Shown here in pieces: positions 18,150 through 27,654 of a stretch of DNA of 52,624 nt (its first letter is position 1; every line of letters begins with the position of its first letter). Under the pieces are notes generated by a model that was not told where the DNA came from, made no database searches, and saw only the letters and a program-made list of their open reading frames with translations. Origin of the DNA: Cryomorphaceae bacterium. GTDB lineage: Bacteria; Bacteroidota; Bacteroidia; Flavobacteriales; Flavobacteriaceae. The stretch covers positions 1 through 52,624 of the forward strand of contig QOPV01000012.1 of the NCBI GenBank assembly GCA_003331265.1, read 5' to 3'. A program made the position numbers and the translations under genes.

Positions 18150-18902
18150 ATGAGAAGAATCTCTATTGTTTATTTGATTTTTACACTATTTATTAATGTA
18201 AATTTTTCCTTTTCTCAAAAAGGGGAAAGAATTGGGTATGTGAATATGGAATATATTTTATCTCAAATGGAAGATTATAAAACAGCAAATCAACAGCTAG
18301 AAGAAAAAATAGGAAAGTGGAAAAATGAAATAGAAGTTAAAAAAGCAGAAATCAATATTCTTAAAGATAGTTTAGAAATTGAACGCCCTTTACTTACATT
18401 TGATATAATTCAAGATAGAGAATCAGAAATTGAGTTTGAAGAAAATCAACTAAATGATTACCAATTAAAACGTTTTGGAGTAAATGGAGATTGGGTAACC
18501 CAAGAATTACTACTAATTAGACCTATACAGGATCAAGTATTAAATGTTGTAGAGACTATCTCTAAACAAAAAAAGTTTGATAAAATTTTTGATCAATCTG
18601 CTGATGCAATTATGTTTTATTCCGAAAAAAAATACGATATTAGCGACCTGGTTTTAAAAAGTATTCTAAAAACAGAAAAACTTGAAAAGCTCAAACTTGA
18701 ATTTGAGGATGAAAAAACAAATCCTGAGTACGAAGCAAAAAAGAAACAAATAGAAGAAACTAAAGCTATAAAAGCAGCAGAAGTAAAAGCAAGAAGAGAA
18801 TTACTTTTAAAGCAAAGAGATGAAAAAAGAAAAGCCTATCAAAAAAGAAGAGATAGTCTTTTAGAATTAAGAAAAAAGAAAAATAACCCTAAAAAAAGTT
18901 AA
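18150..18902 (+). CDS. OmpH/Skp-family periplasmic chaperone, longer paralogue
   Basis: A 250-residue protein with a signal peptide (1-22, ending SFSQ), then the OmpH family opening GERIGYVNMEYILSQM, followed by a long charged coiled coil (about 45-110), a middle segment FDKIFDQSADAIMFYSEK matching the Skp body domain, and a second lysine- and glutamate-rich coiled coil to the end. Skp proteins hold unfolded outer-membrane proteins on the way to BamA. The lysine- and arginine-rich C-terminal tail (about 180-250) is longer than in typical Skp. It starts 34 bases after bamA and is followed three bases later by a second ompH gene. Confidence 0.88.
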   Translation: MRRISIVYLIFTLFINVNFSFSQKGERIGYVNMEYILSQMEDYKTANQQLEEKIGKWKNEIEVKKAEINILKDSLEIERPLLTFDIIQDRESEIEFEENQLNDYQLKRFGVNGDWVTQELLLIRPIQDQVLNVVETISKQKKFDKIFDQSADAIMFYSEKKYDISDLVLKSILKTEKLEKLKLEFEDEKTNPEYEAKKKQIEETKAIKAAEVKARRELLLKQRDEKRKAYQKRRDSLLELRKKKNNPKKS

Positions 18903-18905
18903 AAA

Positions 18906-19412
18906 ATGAAAACTTTTAAAAAATTATCAAGTACTATTTTATTTTTATTCGCTGTGGTTTCTATGGCTGCACAAAGTAAAGTTGCGCACATTAATTCCCA
19001 AGCTTTAATTAGTGAAATGCCAGAAGTAAAAGAAGCTCAAGCGCAACTAGAAAAACTTCAAAAAACTTATGCCACTGAAATTGAAGCTTCAATGAAGGAA
19101 TATCAAACTAAACTTCAAACTTATGGTGCAGATCAACAAAATCAAACCGAAGTAACAAACCAAGCCCGTGCTAAAGAATTACAAGGTATGGAACAAAATA
19201 TCCAACAATACCAACAAACTGCTCAGCAGGATATCCAAAAGAAACAAGCTGATCTTTTAAAACCACTAATTGATAAAGCAAAGGCTGCTATACAAAAAAT
19301 TGCTAAAGAACAAGGTTTTGATTATGTTATTGACGCTACAGATGGTGGGAGCTTAATTCTAGCAAATGGTAAAGACTTAATGGCAGAAGTAAAAGTAGAA
19401 TTAGGATTCTAA
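18906..19412 (+). CDS. OmpH/Skp-family periplasmic chaperone
   Basis: A 168-residue Skp-like protein: signal peptide 1-22 (ending SMAAQ), the opening SKVAHINSQALISEMPE, a long glutamine- and lysine-rich coiled coil (about 40-125) for the tentacle arms, and the closing segment KEQGFDYVIDATDGGSLI typical of OmpH. It is of normal length, unlike its longer neighbour. With bamA it probably forms an outer-membrane assembly unit. The gene ends 24 bases before a strong terminator. Confidence 0.92.
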   Translation: MKTFKKLSSTILFLFAVVSMAAQSKVAHINSQALISEMPEVKEAQAQLEKLQKTYATEIEASMKEYQTKLQTYGADQQNQTEVTNQARAKELQGMEQNIQQYQQTAQQDIQKKQADLLKPLIDKAKAAIQKIAKEQGFDYVIDATDGGSLILANGKDLMAEVKVELGF

Positions 19413-19435
19413 TTTAACCTAATATTTAAATTTAC

Positions 19436-19469
19436 AAACTACCTAAAATTCTTTAGGTAGTTTTTTTTT
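19436..19469 (+). terminator. Rho-independent terminator after ompH
   Basis: AACTACCTAAA (19437-19447) pairs perfectly with TTTAGGTAGTT (19452-19462) across a four-base loop and runs into a T tract to 19469. It ends the porG-uppS-bamA-ompH-ompH transcript. murI begins only 12 bases beyond the T tract; the octamer TACTTTTG at its end (19469-19476) fits TAnnTTTG and could start murI with almost no leader. Confidence 0.85.
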
Positions 19470-19480
19470 ACTTTTGTTTA

Positions 19481-20251
19481 ATGAATAACTCCCCTATTGG
19501 AATATTTGACTCAGGAATTGGTGGAATAACTATTTTAAATTCTATAAAAAATATATTACCTAATGAAAGTCTTATTTATTATTCTGATAATATAAATTCT
19601 CCTTATGGTAACAAAACAAAAAAAGAAATTCAAAGTTTAAGTATAAAAAAGACTGAATTTTTGATAGAGAAGGGTTGTAAAATTATAGTTGTTGCTTGCA
19701 ATACTGCAACAACAAATAGTATATCAAAATTAAGATCTAATTTTAAAATTCCTTTTGTTGGTATAGAACCTGCTATTAAACCAGCAGCATTGGGTACAAA
19801 AACTGGGAGAATAGGAATTTTGGCTACTAAAGGCACCTTGTCTAGCGAACTTTTTTGTAGCACAGCCAAAGATTACGCTTCGAATATAAAAATAATTGAA
19901 AAAAATGCAGAGGGTCTTGTAGAATTAATTGAGGAAGGAGTTTTTAATGGTGAACAAATTGAAAAAGTTTTAAAACAATCTTTATCTCACATGATTAAAA
20001 AAAAAATTGATCATCTCGTATTGGGTTGTACTCACTACCCGCTTTTAAAAAAAACAATACAATTATTAATTCCTAATGATATAAAAATTATTGATAGTGG
20101 AAGAGCTGTCGCTGCCCAAACTAAAAGATTATTGGTAAAAAACAAACTTGAAACTAATTTATCTGAACCTAAATATTCTTTTTATTGTAATGGATCTGCT
20201 AAATCTCTCAATAATATTTTAAATAATAAATTTATAATCAATACAATTTAA
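19481..20251 (+). CDS. murI: Glutamate racemase
   Basis: This 256-residue enzyme converts L- to D-glutamate for peptidoglycan. Both catalytic cysteines are present: C73 in VACNTATT and C183 in LGCTHYP, with H185. The N-terminal FDSGIGG has D10 and S11. Length is normal for the family. The stop codon is followed directly, with no gap, by the ATG of the nfu gene, so they are probably translated from one message. Confidence 0.96.
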   Translation: MNNSPIGIFDSGIGGITILNSIKNILPNESLIYYSDNINSPYGNKTKKEIQSLSIKKTEFLIEKGCKIIVVACNTATTNSISKLRSNFKIPFVGIEPAIKPAALGTKTGRIGILATKGTLSSELFCSTAKDYASNIKIIEKNAEGLVELIEEGVFNGEQIEKVLKQSLSHMIKKKIDHLVLGCTHYPLLKKTIQLLIPNDIKIIDSGRAVAAQTKRLLVKNKLETNLSEPKYSFYCNGSAKSLNNILNNKFIINTI

Positions 20252-21139
20252 ATGGAAAAACACATTATTAAATTTAAAGAAACTAGTAGAGAAGAAGAAC
20301 TTGAGTTTTACTCAAACAATTTCTTGTCTGAAAAGAGAATTGAGTTTACAAAAATTGAAGAAACTCAAAACTTTCCACTTATTCAACAAATTTTCTATCT
20401 ACCATTTGTTAAAAAAGTAGTACTTAATAAACGTTCTGTTTATATTGAAAAATTAAATATTCTTGATTGGAAAGATGTTCAAAATGAGTTGTGTAAACAA
20501 TTACAAGATTTTCTTAATGAGGGAGGTTTGGTTAACAACAGTGAATCAAATAAAATTTCGCCTACAACAGTTTATGCTGAAAGCACTCCAAATCCCAATG
20601 TGATGAAATTTGTAGTTAATAAAAAAATTGTTAAAGGTGTCTATGAATTTAAAAACGTAGATGAAACAACAAATGCTCCAATAGCAAAATCATTATTTGG
20701 CTTTTCATTTATTAAGGAAGTCTTTTTAGATTTTAATTTCATTTCTGTTACTCAAAATTCTGATTCCAATTGGGAAGAAAATGTAATGGATGTTAGAGAG
20801 TTTATCCGCTCTTATATTCAAGATGGGAATACTTTAATTAACGAAGATCTTTTTGAACAAACTCAAGATAATATTGAATTAGATCTAAATAATATGGATG
20901 ACGTTTCTAAAGAAATTATTGATATTATCGAAAAACACGTAAAACCTGCAGTAGCATCAGATGGAGGTAATATTGTTTTCCAATCTTACGACCAAGAAAC
21001 AAAAAATGTAAATGTGATTTTACAAGGAGCCTGTAGCGGTTGTCCTTCATCCACAGTAACTCTTAAAAGTGGAATTGAAAATATGCTTAAAGAAATGCTT
21101 CCTGGGATGATTTCTGAAGTTAATGCGGTTAATGGATAA
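20252..21139 (+). CDS. NifU/Nfu-type iron-sulfur scaffold protein
   Basis: A 295-residue protein. The C-terminal Nfu domain (about 220-290) has the cluster-binding pair C261 and C264 in GACSGCPSSTV, and its opening KPAVASDGGNI is typical. The middle (about 105-200) is a Nfu N-terminal domain starting YAESTPNPNVMKF, and residues 1-95 look like a diverged second copy of it. Such proteins carry iron-sulfur clusters to client enzymes. It starts immediately after the murI stop. The 3' end lies two bases from the convergent tsaB; both genes end with the same six bases GGATAA, which makes a short palindrome at the junction. Confidence 0.92.
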   Translation: MEKHIIKFKETSREEELEFYSNNFLSEKRIEFTKIEETQNFPLIQQIFYLPFVKKVVLNKRSVYIEKLNILDWKDVQNELCKQLQDFLNEGGLVNNSESNKISPTTVYAESTPNPNVMKFVVNKKIVKGVYEFKNVDETTNAPIAKSLFGFSFIKEVFLDFNFISVTQNSDSNWEENVMDVREFIRSYIQDGNTLINEDLFEQTQDNIELDLNNMDDVSKEIIDIIEKHVKPAVASDGGNIVFQSYDQETKNVNVILQGACSGCPSSTVTLKSGIENMLKEMLPGMISEVNAVNG

Positions 21140-21141
21140 AA

Positions 21142-21810
21142 TTATCCTGGTATAAAATCTTTTAAATAATCTGGCTCAAAATAAGCAATATCTTTAAAGT
21201 TTAAGTCTTTAAATTTCTCATAAGATAATTGTGTCATTTCTCTGGCAGATGGAAAAGTATTATTATTTGAAAAGATTAAATTGGTGTTATTTTCAATTAA
21301 TCTTTTGCATTTTTCTTGACCATTACCAATAAAGTATAACTTGCTGTTGTAGGATAATTCACTAAAAGATTCTTGATTTATAATTTTTGGAACAGCCTTT
21401 TTTATTAAATTATATGATGAGTCGTATACTGCACAATACACCTCATCTCTTCTAGCATCCATTACAGGTAAAATTAAACCTTGTTCCTTAACTTGAATTT
21501 GTTTTGATAAAATATGTAGAGTAGAAATCGAAATTAATGGGATGTCAAGTGAGTAACAAAGCCCTTTTGCTGCAGCAACCCCAATCCTCAATCCAGTATA
21601 TGATCCTGGGCCCTTGCTAACGGCTATAGCAACTAATTCCTTTACAGAGATGTTTGATTTTTTTAAAACTTCATTAATGAAAGAGTGTAGTTTAGTAGAA
21701 TGAGAGTATTTGTCATCATTACTTTCTTTAAGAGCTACTAAATTCCCGTCTAAGGCTAAAGAAATTGAACAATTGGTTGTTGAAGATTCTATATTTAGAA
21801 TATAATTCAT
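21142..21810 (-). CDS. tsaB: tRNA threonylcarbamoyladenosine synthesis protein TsaB
   Basis: A 222-residue TsaB, the partner that activates TsaD in making the t6A modification at position 37 of ANN-decoding tRNAs. The ASKHA-fold signatures are visible: LNIESSTTNCSISLA at the N-terminus and SKGPGSYTGLRIGVAAAKGL near residue 65. The C-terminal half is variable, as usual. It is the last gene of the minus-strand block, eight bases after the tolC-like gene, so it probably rides on the efflux transcript. Confidence 0.94.
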   Translation of the reverse strand: MNYILNIESSTTNCSISLALDGNLVALKESNDDKYSHSTKLHSFINEVLKKSNISVKELVAIAVSKGPGSYTGLRIGVAAAKGLCYSLDIPLISISTLHILSKQIQVKEQGLILPVMDARRDEVYCAVYDSSYNLIKKAVPKIINQESFSELSYNSKLYFIGNGQEKCKRLIENNTNLIFSNNNTFPSAREMTQLSYEKFKDLNFKDIAYFEPDYLKDFIPG

Positions 21811-21818
21811 TCTTAAAA

Positions 21819-23234
21819 CTAATTTACGGTAATAGGAACACCAAAATAAAATTCCAATACTTTGAGTTTAAAAATATAATCATATTTGGTTCTTATCAGT
21901 TCTGATTGGGCTAATTCAAACCTCTGCTTAGCTTGAGTAAAATCAAAGGAATTCATTGCTCCTACTTCAAATTTATTTTCAGCATATTCAAAAGCTAATT
22001 CTCTAGCTTTAACTAACTTTTGTGATGCTAAATAAGCTTTATAAGCACCCTTAGAATCTGTAAAAGATTGATTAACCGTATTTTCTAAATCCAATTTTTT
22101 TTGCTCTAACGAGTTTTCCGTTCTTAAAATATTAATCTTTGTTTGATTTACATTTGATCTTCTCGATAAGTTATTTAGAATAGGAATATTAAGGCTTAGC
22201 CCAAAATTTTGCCCTGCATTTAAATCAAATTGTTTTGAAAATGATTGTGGACTTGAGGTAGTCATTTTTGTGTAAGGAGCGACCACTCTTTCACCAGTTC
22301 CTTCAACAACACCAATAGGAGTAAAAGAAATTTCATCAGTGGGAATTAATCGATCTGAGTATCCAATTCTTGAACTATAAGAATAAAATGCTGATAAACT
22401 CGGTTTTAATAAAGCTTTAGAAATTTCCAAATCTTTTTTAGCTATCTCAAGATTGGTTTCAAAAACCTTTATCTCAGTTTTATTACTAACAGCATAACTA
22501 AAAATCTCTTCAGGTGTCTTACTCATAACATCCGATATAGGAATGTCGTAAGTTTCGTTAGCGATTTCAAAGTTTTCAAAATCATCAATTAGCAGTAATT
22601 GAGCTAGTGAAATTTTAGATAAATAGAAACGGTTTTGAGCATCTACCAAATTTTTTTCCTGTGAAGCAAGATTAGCTTCAATTTCATATAAATCTCCTTT
22701 TGGGACAACCCCTGAATTTACCAGTTCTTTGATTCTTTTTAACTGGTTAATTGTAATATCTAATTGTAGTTTTTGAACAGCAAGGGATTCTTTACTAAAT
22801 AAAATTTGTAAATACGAATTGGCAACTAATAACGCTACATTTTCCGTCATATCCTCCAATTGATATTGACTGGCTAAAATTGAAAGATTAGCTCTATGTA
22901 ATCTGTTAATATTTTGAAGCCCTCCATAAAGATTAACGTTCATAGATAAATTCATGGATGTAAATTGTGTTGTTACATTTTCTAACAAACCAGTTGTAAT
23001 ATTTTGATTTAATCCAATATTCCAAGAATGATTACTTCCAATATTGATGTTTGGTAAAAAATTTCCTATAGCTCCTTGTTTTTGGATTTCAGACCCTGCA
23101 TAGTCTAATTGAGATTGTTTAATTGAAATATTCATTTCAATTGCTCTATTAACACAATCCTGCAGTGTCCATGTTTGTTGAGCTAATAAAATATTAGGTA
23201 CAATTATTATAAATAAGTATTTTAAAAATTTCAT
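21819..23234 (-). CDS. TolC-family outer-membrane efflux protein
   Basis: A 471-residue outer-membrane channel subunit with a signal peptide (1-18, ending LLAQ), the family opening TWTLQDCVNRAIEMNISIKQ, two repeats of long helices with coiled-coil character, and two beta-strand segments. It forms the exit duct for the tripartite pump encoded just upstream: adaptor (15 bases away), two ABC permeases and ATPase. The substrate cannot be told from sequence. Confidence 0.93.
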   Translation of the reverse strand: MKFLKYLFIIIVPNILLAQQTWTLQDCVNRAIEMNISIKQSQLDYAGSEIQKQGAIGNFLPNINIGSNHSWNIGLNQNITTGLLENVTTQFTSMNLSMNVNLYGGLQNINRLHRANLSILASQYQLEDMTENVALLVANSYLQILFSKESLAVQKLQLDITINQLKRIKELVNSGVVPKGDLYEIEANLASQEKNLVDAQNRFYLSKISLAQLLLIDDFENFEIANETYDIPISDVMSKTPEEIFSYAVSNKTEIKVFETNLEIAKKDLEISKALLKPSLSAFYSYSSRIGYSDRLIPTDEISFTPIGVVEGTGERVVAPYTKMTTSSPQSFSKQFDLNAGQNFGLSLNIPILNNLSRRSNVNQTKINILRTENSLEQKKLDLENTVNQSFTDSKGAYKAYLASQKLVKARELAFEYAENKFEVGAMNSFDFTQAKQRFELAQSELIRTKYDYIFKLKVLEFYFGVPITVN

Positions 23235-23248
23235 ATCATTTAATTATT

Positions 23249-24391
23249 TTAATCAAAAGTAGTTGACGCATCATCTTCACTTTCTACTTCCCCTCTTTTA
23301 ATAGGTTCTGTTTTATTCCAAACTTTAATTTTATCAGATTTTGTCACTCCGCTAATTAATTCTGCATTGACTCCATCAGAAATACCCAATTCAACATCTT
23401 TTCTTATAAATTTTTGACTAGAAGTTTCGATTTCTACGTATGGTTTTTTAGTCTTTGTATCGTATTGTAATAATGCCTCACTTATAGCTATAACATCAAT
23501 TTTTTGATCAGTTACAATGGATGCATTAGCGCTATAACCGGCTCTAACTATATATTCATCATCTAAATAAACCTCGCCCTCAATTTTAAACTGAATTGCA
23601 CCAGCAACTTCTGTTCCTTTTGGTGCAATCAACCTTAATTTAGCCTCGTATTCTTTGTCTTCTATTGCTCCAAGAGTTACTACTAACGGCATTCCAGCAC
23701 TTAATTTACCTACCTCTCCTTCATCTACTTGTCCTTCAAAAATCATTTTATTAAGATCTGCAATAGTAGCTATAGTTGAACCTGCATTAAATGTATTTGC
23801 TTGAATCACTTGATCCCCTTCCTTTATTGGAATTTCTAAAATTGTTCCCGAAACAGTAGCTCTAACATTAGTATTAGTAATCGAAGATCCACCAGAGGAT
23901 CCTAATTTTATTATTTGAAGATCACTTTTAGCATTAGATAAATTCTGCATATCCTGGCTGTATCTCAGTTCTGAAGCATTATACTCTTGTTCTGAAATAA
24001 TTTCTTTTTTAAATAAAGCTTGGTTTCTATTAAACTCGATTTTTGAATTCTTTAAAACAATTTCCGCACTCTTAACTCTTCCCTCTGCACTATTGAGAGT
24101 TTGTTCGTTAGGAACAACTTTAATTCTAGCTATTAAATCTCCTGCCAAAATCTCGTCTCCCTCCTCAACATAAATTTCCTGAATAATACCAGCAATTTGA
24201 GGTACTACATTAACCTCATCTTCTGGAAGAACTTTTCCTGTGGCTACAATTTTTTCTTCAATAGTTGTGGTTATTAAAGTTTGTGTATAATAAACAATTG
24301 AGGATTTACTATTAGATTTTATAAAGAAGGCGCTAGCAAATAAAATTCCCCCTATTAGTAAAACAATTCCGATGTATTTTAAATATTTCAT
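23249..24391 (-). CDS. MacA/HlyD-type periplasmic adaptor protein
   Basis: A 380-residue membrane-fusion protein. One N-terminal membrane anchor (about 5-24) is followed by a beta-barrel/lipoyl half (TGKVLPEDEVNVVPQIAGII), a helical hairpin (about 95-150), the second lipoyl half (RATVSGTILEIPIKEGDQV) and a C-terminal barrel. It bridges the ABC transporter in the inner membrane to the TolC-like duct. The C-terminus is acidic (ESEDDASTTFD). Spacing is 16 bases from the permease upstream and 14 to tolC downstream. Confidence 0.93.
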   Translation of the reverse strand: MKYLKYIGIVLLIGGILFASAFFIKSNSKSSIVYYTQTLITTTIEEKIVATGKVLPEDEVNVVPQIAGIIQEIYVEEGDEILAGDLIARIKVVPNEQTLNSAEGRVKSAEIVLKNSKIEFNRNQALFKKEIISEQEYNASELRYSQDMQNLSNAKSDLQIIKLGSSGGSSITNTNVRATVSGTILEIPIKEGDQVIQANTFNAGSTIATIADLNKMIFEGQVDEGEVGKLSAGMPLVVTLGAIEDKEYEAKLRLIAPKGTEVAGAIQFKIEGEVYLDDEYIVRAGYSANASIVTDQKIDVIAISEALLQYDTKTKKPYVEIETSSQKFIRKDVELGISDGVNAELISGVTKSDKIKVWNKTEPIKRGEVESEDDASTTFD

Positions 24392-24407
24392 ATTAATTAA
24401 TTATAAT

Positions 24408-25673
24408 TTATTCTTCTCTTAATGCGTCAATAGGCTTAACACTCACTGCCTTTTGAGCAGGAATAATTCCAATTAGAGTTCCTAATGTAATCATAAGGGC
24501 CAAAGCTCCCAGGACATATGGTATGGGTACTGTTGGATTAGTATAAGGGAAATCTGTCATATCAACGGTTGCTGCATTGATACCATATAATACTAATGCA
24601 CCTAAAATAATTCCAATTATACCAGCTAGAATAGTTAAGAAAACTGATTCTAGTATAATTTGGGATCTAATTTCTGAAGGTGTTGCACCCAAAGCTCTTC
24701 TAATGCCTATTTCTTTTGTTCTTTCTTTAACCGATATTAATAATATATTTCCAATTCCAATTATTCCAGCTAATATGGTTGCTATTCCTACTACCAGGGA
24801 TAAAAATGTTAGTCCATTAGCAAAATTCATTGTTTTTCTAAAAACTTCTCCAAGATTAAACCCTCCAATAGCCCTTTCATCATTAGGATCTACTTTATGT
24901 ATTTGTTTTAAGGTTGCTTTAATATCTTTTTCTACTTGTACACCATCTATATTTTCATCAGCAGCAATCATGAAAAAACTAACAGCATCTCCGGTGTTAA
25001 AAATCTTTTTAAAAGTTGCAAAAGGAATGTAAATATCTCCATCATCTCCAAAACCTCCACCTTGAACAAATTTATGAACACCTACTACCCTAAAATTTAA
25101 TTTATTAATACTTATAAATTTTCCAATAGGATCTTCTCCTTCTTCAAAAAGTTCTGCAAGAGTTCTTTCTCCAATAACACATACTTTTCTTTCTTTTTCT
25201 ATATCAGAATTATTTATAAATCTTCCTCCATCAAAAATTTTTGCTGTAGCTATTTTAATATATTCAGGGAATTCACCATAAATAGCATAGGTTCCTGTTT
25301 TATTTCCTCTGACTATATTTCCCCCTGCAGATCCAAAAACACCAGCTACTTGCCTTGGAGCAATAAACTTAATACCCTTTACTCTTTTTTTAATAATATC
25401 CGCGTCTCCTAGTTTCAACTGAATAGCTCTTTGTGACTTATAACCTGCATAAGGAAGGCTCGTGTACTGAGCCCAAACAAAAATACTATTGGAGGCAATA
25501 GATTGAAAAGCTCTTTCAAATCCATTGTCTAATCCTTTAGAAGACCCTGCAAGGGCTATATAAATAAATATCCCCCATAAAACTCCAATCATAGTTATTA
25601 CAGTCCTAATTTTATTTTTTTGGATAGATCCAAAAATTTCTTGCCATGTATCTTTATCAAATATTTTTTTCAT
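24408..25673 (-). CDS. MacB-like ABC transporter permease, second copy
   Basis: A 421-residue permease with the MacB/FtsX layout: one N-terminal transmembrane helix (about 20-40), a large periplasmic MacB-PCD domain (about 45-270), and three C-terminal helices (about 285-410). The coupling segment VKERTKEIGIRRALGATP before the third helix and the end PAQKAVSVKPIDALREE are signatures of this superfamily. Its ATG follows the stop of the other permease directly. The two permeases are paralogues and probably form a heterodimer with the single ATPase. Confidence 0.94.
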   Translation of the reverse strand: MKKIFDKDTWQEIFGSIQKNKIRTVITMIGVLWGIFIYIALAGSSKGLDNGFERAFQSIASNSIFVWAQYTSLPYAGYKSQRAIQLKLGDADIIKKRVKGIKFIAPRQVAGVFGSAGGNIVRGNKTGTYAIYGEFPEYIKIATAKIFDGGRFINNSDIEKERKVCVIGERTLAELFEEGEDPIGKFISINKLNFRVVGVHKFVQGGGFGDDGDIYIPFATFKKIFNTGDAVSFFMIAADENIDGVQVEKDIKATLKQIHKVDPNDERAIGGFNLGEVFRKTMNFANGLTFLSLVVGIATILAGIIGIGNILLISVKERTKEIGIRRALGATPSEIRSQIILESVFLTILAGIIGIILGALVLYGINAATVDMTDFPYTNPTVPIPYVLGALALMITLGTLIGIIPAQKAVSVKPIDALREE

Positions 25674-26906
25674 TTATTTATCTGTTAAAGCTTCAATAGG
25701 TTTTATGCTAGCTGCTCTTTTTGCAGGCAAATAGCCTGCAAATGCTCCAAAAGCAATTAATAAAAAAGTTGCAAGTATTGCTGTATTTAAATCTACATAA
25801 GGATCAGTTATGTAATAATCTTCCTCTAAAGTATTACCAACTAACTTTAGTATCCCTATTCCAGCTAATAGTCCAACATATCCTGAGATTGATGTAATAA
25901 AAATTGCTTCTTGAAGAATCATTCCTATAATTGAACCAGGGGTTGCTCCAATTGCTTTTCTTATTCCAAGCTCTTTAGTTCTTTCCTTAACCACAAATAC
26001 CATGATATTTGAAATCCCAATTATTCCAGCCAGTAAAGTCCCTATTCCTACAAATAAAATAATCGAGGAAAGCGCACTTTTAAATTGATCATTTTCCTTT
26101 AAATCTGATGCGGCACTTCTTATGAAAATTCCTCTAGGATCAGTAGGGTCAATGAATTTTTTTTGTTTTAAATATTTTTTTAGTTGACTTTCAAATGCAA
26201 CTGCTCCTCCATATCCTATTTCAGGTTTATAGGAAATAATGATTTGCCCTAATTTATCTGTATTTTTTTGAATAAGCTGAAGAGTAGTGTAGGGGACATA
26301 AACTATTCTTTCTTCATTATCTCCACCATCATCTTGAAAAACTCCTACCACTTTCCAAGATCTTCCTCCTCCTGAAACAAATTTACCTAATGCATCTTCA
26401 TCTCCAAATAAATCTTGTTTTACTAATCTACCTATAACAACATTTCTCTCTTTATTATCTACATCTAAACCATTTATATACCTACCCTGCATCATTATGG
26501 TCATTTCGTTTTTTTGATGAGAAGGAGCTACGCCTCTTACAGAATAATTGTTTGATTTTAATTTATATCCAATATTTCCACTCTCAGAAATTCTCGGGGT
26601 TATTCCTTCAATGTAAAATGCAAACCTGTTTGTAATATCCTCTAAATCTTTATTGTCAAATTCTATCCTGCGATTTGCTTTATATCCCATATATGGCTTA
26701 GAGGTTCTACCTGATCTAACCCACATAGTATTTAAAGCATCGTCTTTGAAAAATTTCTCAAAAGTATTATCTAGTCCATTGCCAAAACCAAATAGAACTA
26801 CAAATATTAAAATACCTAAAGCCACGGTGAAACCAGAAAGAAAAGTTCTTAGTTTATTCTTTTTAATCGAATCAAATATTTCTAACCAACGATCTCTACT
26901 AAACAT
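25674..26906 (-). CDS. MacB-like ABC transporter permease, first copy
   Basis: A 410-residue paralogue of the next permease, same layout: N-terminal helix (IKKNKLRTFLSGFTVALGIL), periplasmic domain with EGITPRISESGN, three C-terminal helices, coupling segment VKERTKELGIRKAIGATP, and the ending PAKRAASIKPIEALTDK. The ATG overlaps the stop of the ATPase gene by one base. With the ATPase, adaptor and TolC protein this makes a complete MacAB-TolC-like exporter; lipid, peptide or antibiotic substrates are all possible. Confidence 0.94.
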   Translation of the reverse strand: MFSRDRWLEIFDSIKKNKLRTFLSGFTVALGILIFVVLFGFGNGLDNTFEKFFKDDALNTMWVRSGRTSKPYMGYKANRRIEFDNKDLEDITNRFAFYIEGITPRISESGNIGYKLKSNNYSVRGVAPSHQKNEMTIMMQGRYINGLDVDNKERNVVIGRLVKQDLFGDEDALGKFVSGGGRSWKVVGVFQDDGGDNEERIVYVPYTTLQLIQKNTDKLGQIIISYKPEIGYGGAVAFESQLKKYLKQKKFIDPTDPRGIFIRSAASDLKENDQFKSALSSIILFVGIGTLLAGIIGISNIMVFVVKERTKELGIRKAIGATPGSIIGMILQEAIFITSISGYVGLLAGIGILKLVGNTLEEDYYITDPYVDLNTAILATFLLIAFGAFAGYLPAKRAASIKPIEALTDK

Positions 26907-27598
26907 TAATTAGCTTTTATCATTTTATTTTTTTTATCCTCCATAATTACTCCGTCTTTTAGTCTTACAATCCTAGAACACATTTTTGCAATGTCCTCTT
27001 CATGAGTAACAATTAAAATTGTCTTACCATTTTTATTAATTTCTTGAATTAAAGCCATAACTTCTTTAGATGTCTTGGAGTCTAATGCTCCTGTTGGCTC
27101 ATCAGCAAGAAGAACCTTTGGCTTAGAAACTAAAGCTCTAGCTATAGCTACTCTTTGTTTTTGGCCACCTGATAATTCACTTGGTAAATGTGTTGCCCAC
27201 TCTTTTAAACCAACATTATCTAAATATTTTAATGCTTCTTCTTCTCTTTCTTTTCTTTTAACACCTTGATAATAAAGAGGAAGAGTTACGTTTTCTAATG
27301 CTGTTTTATAATTAATCAAATTAAAAGATTGAAAAACAAAACCAAGAAATTTATTTCTGTAATTAGCTGCTTTAGTTTCATCTAAATCCCTAATCGGAAC
27401 ACCATCTAAATCGTAGGTTCCCATATCTAGAAGATCCAACATGCCTAAAATATTTAATAAGGTTGATTTCCCTGATCCAGAGGATCCCATTATTGCAACC
27501 AATTCCCCTTCTTCTACATCAAAGTTTATTCCTTTTAAAACGTGTAAGGAATTTGATCCCATTTTATAAGATTTGTATAAGTCTTTTATTTTAATCAT
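26906..27598 (-). CDS. ABC transporter ATP-binding protein (MacB/LolD type)
   Basis: A 230-residue ATPase of the group that powers MacB/FtsX/LolCDE-like mechanotransmission transporters. Walker A GSSGSGKS is at 38-45, Q-loop FVFQSFNL near 87-94, signature LSGGQKQR at 142-149, Walker B VLLADEPTGALD at 162-173, and the switch histidine in IVTHEED. It is a separate polypeptide, unlike E. coli MacB, where ATPase and permease are fused. It is the first transporter gene, 56 bases after the winged-helix regulator. Confidence 0.95.
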   Translation of the reverse strand: MIKIKDLYKSYKMGSNSLHVLKGINFDVEEGELVAIMGSSGSGKSTLLNILGMLDLLDMGTYDLDGVPIRDLDETKAANYRNKFLGFVFQSFNLINYKTALENVTLPLYYQGVKRKEREEEALKYLDNVGLKEWATHLPSELSGGQKQRVAIARALVSKPKVLLADEPTGALDSKTSKEVMALIQEINKNGKTILIVTHEEDIAKMCSRIVRLKDGVIMEDKKNKMIKAN

Positions 27599-27638
27599 GT
27601 AGTTGGTATTCGTATTTACTTAAATCAATTATGGTGCC

Positions 27639-27646
27639 CAAATTTA
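27639..27646 (-). promoter_or_regulatory. Candidate -7 element before the ABC efflux genes
   Basis: On the minus strand TAAATTTG matches TAnnTTTG, between the regulator stop and the ATPase ATG (27598). No clear TTG lies at 19 bases, so this may be a weak internal promoter or a chance match in AT-rich sequence. Confidence 0.35.
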
Positions 27647-27654
27647 ATGTTTTA

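Noticed and set aside
21128-21150. Palindrome GGATAA-AA-TTATCC at the nfu/tsaB junction, as a possible terminator
   Set aside because: It arises because both convergent genes end in GGATAA; the stem is six AT-rich pairs with a two-base loop and no T tract, too weak for a terminator.
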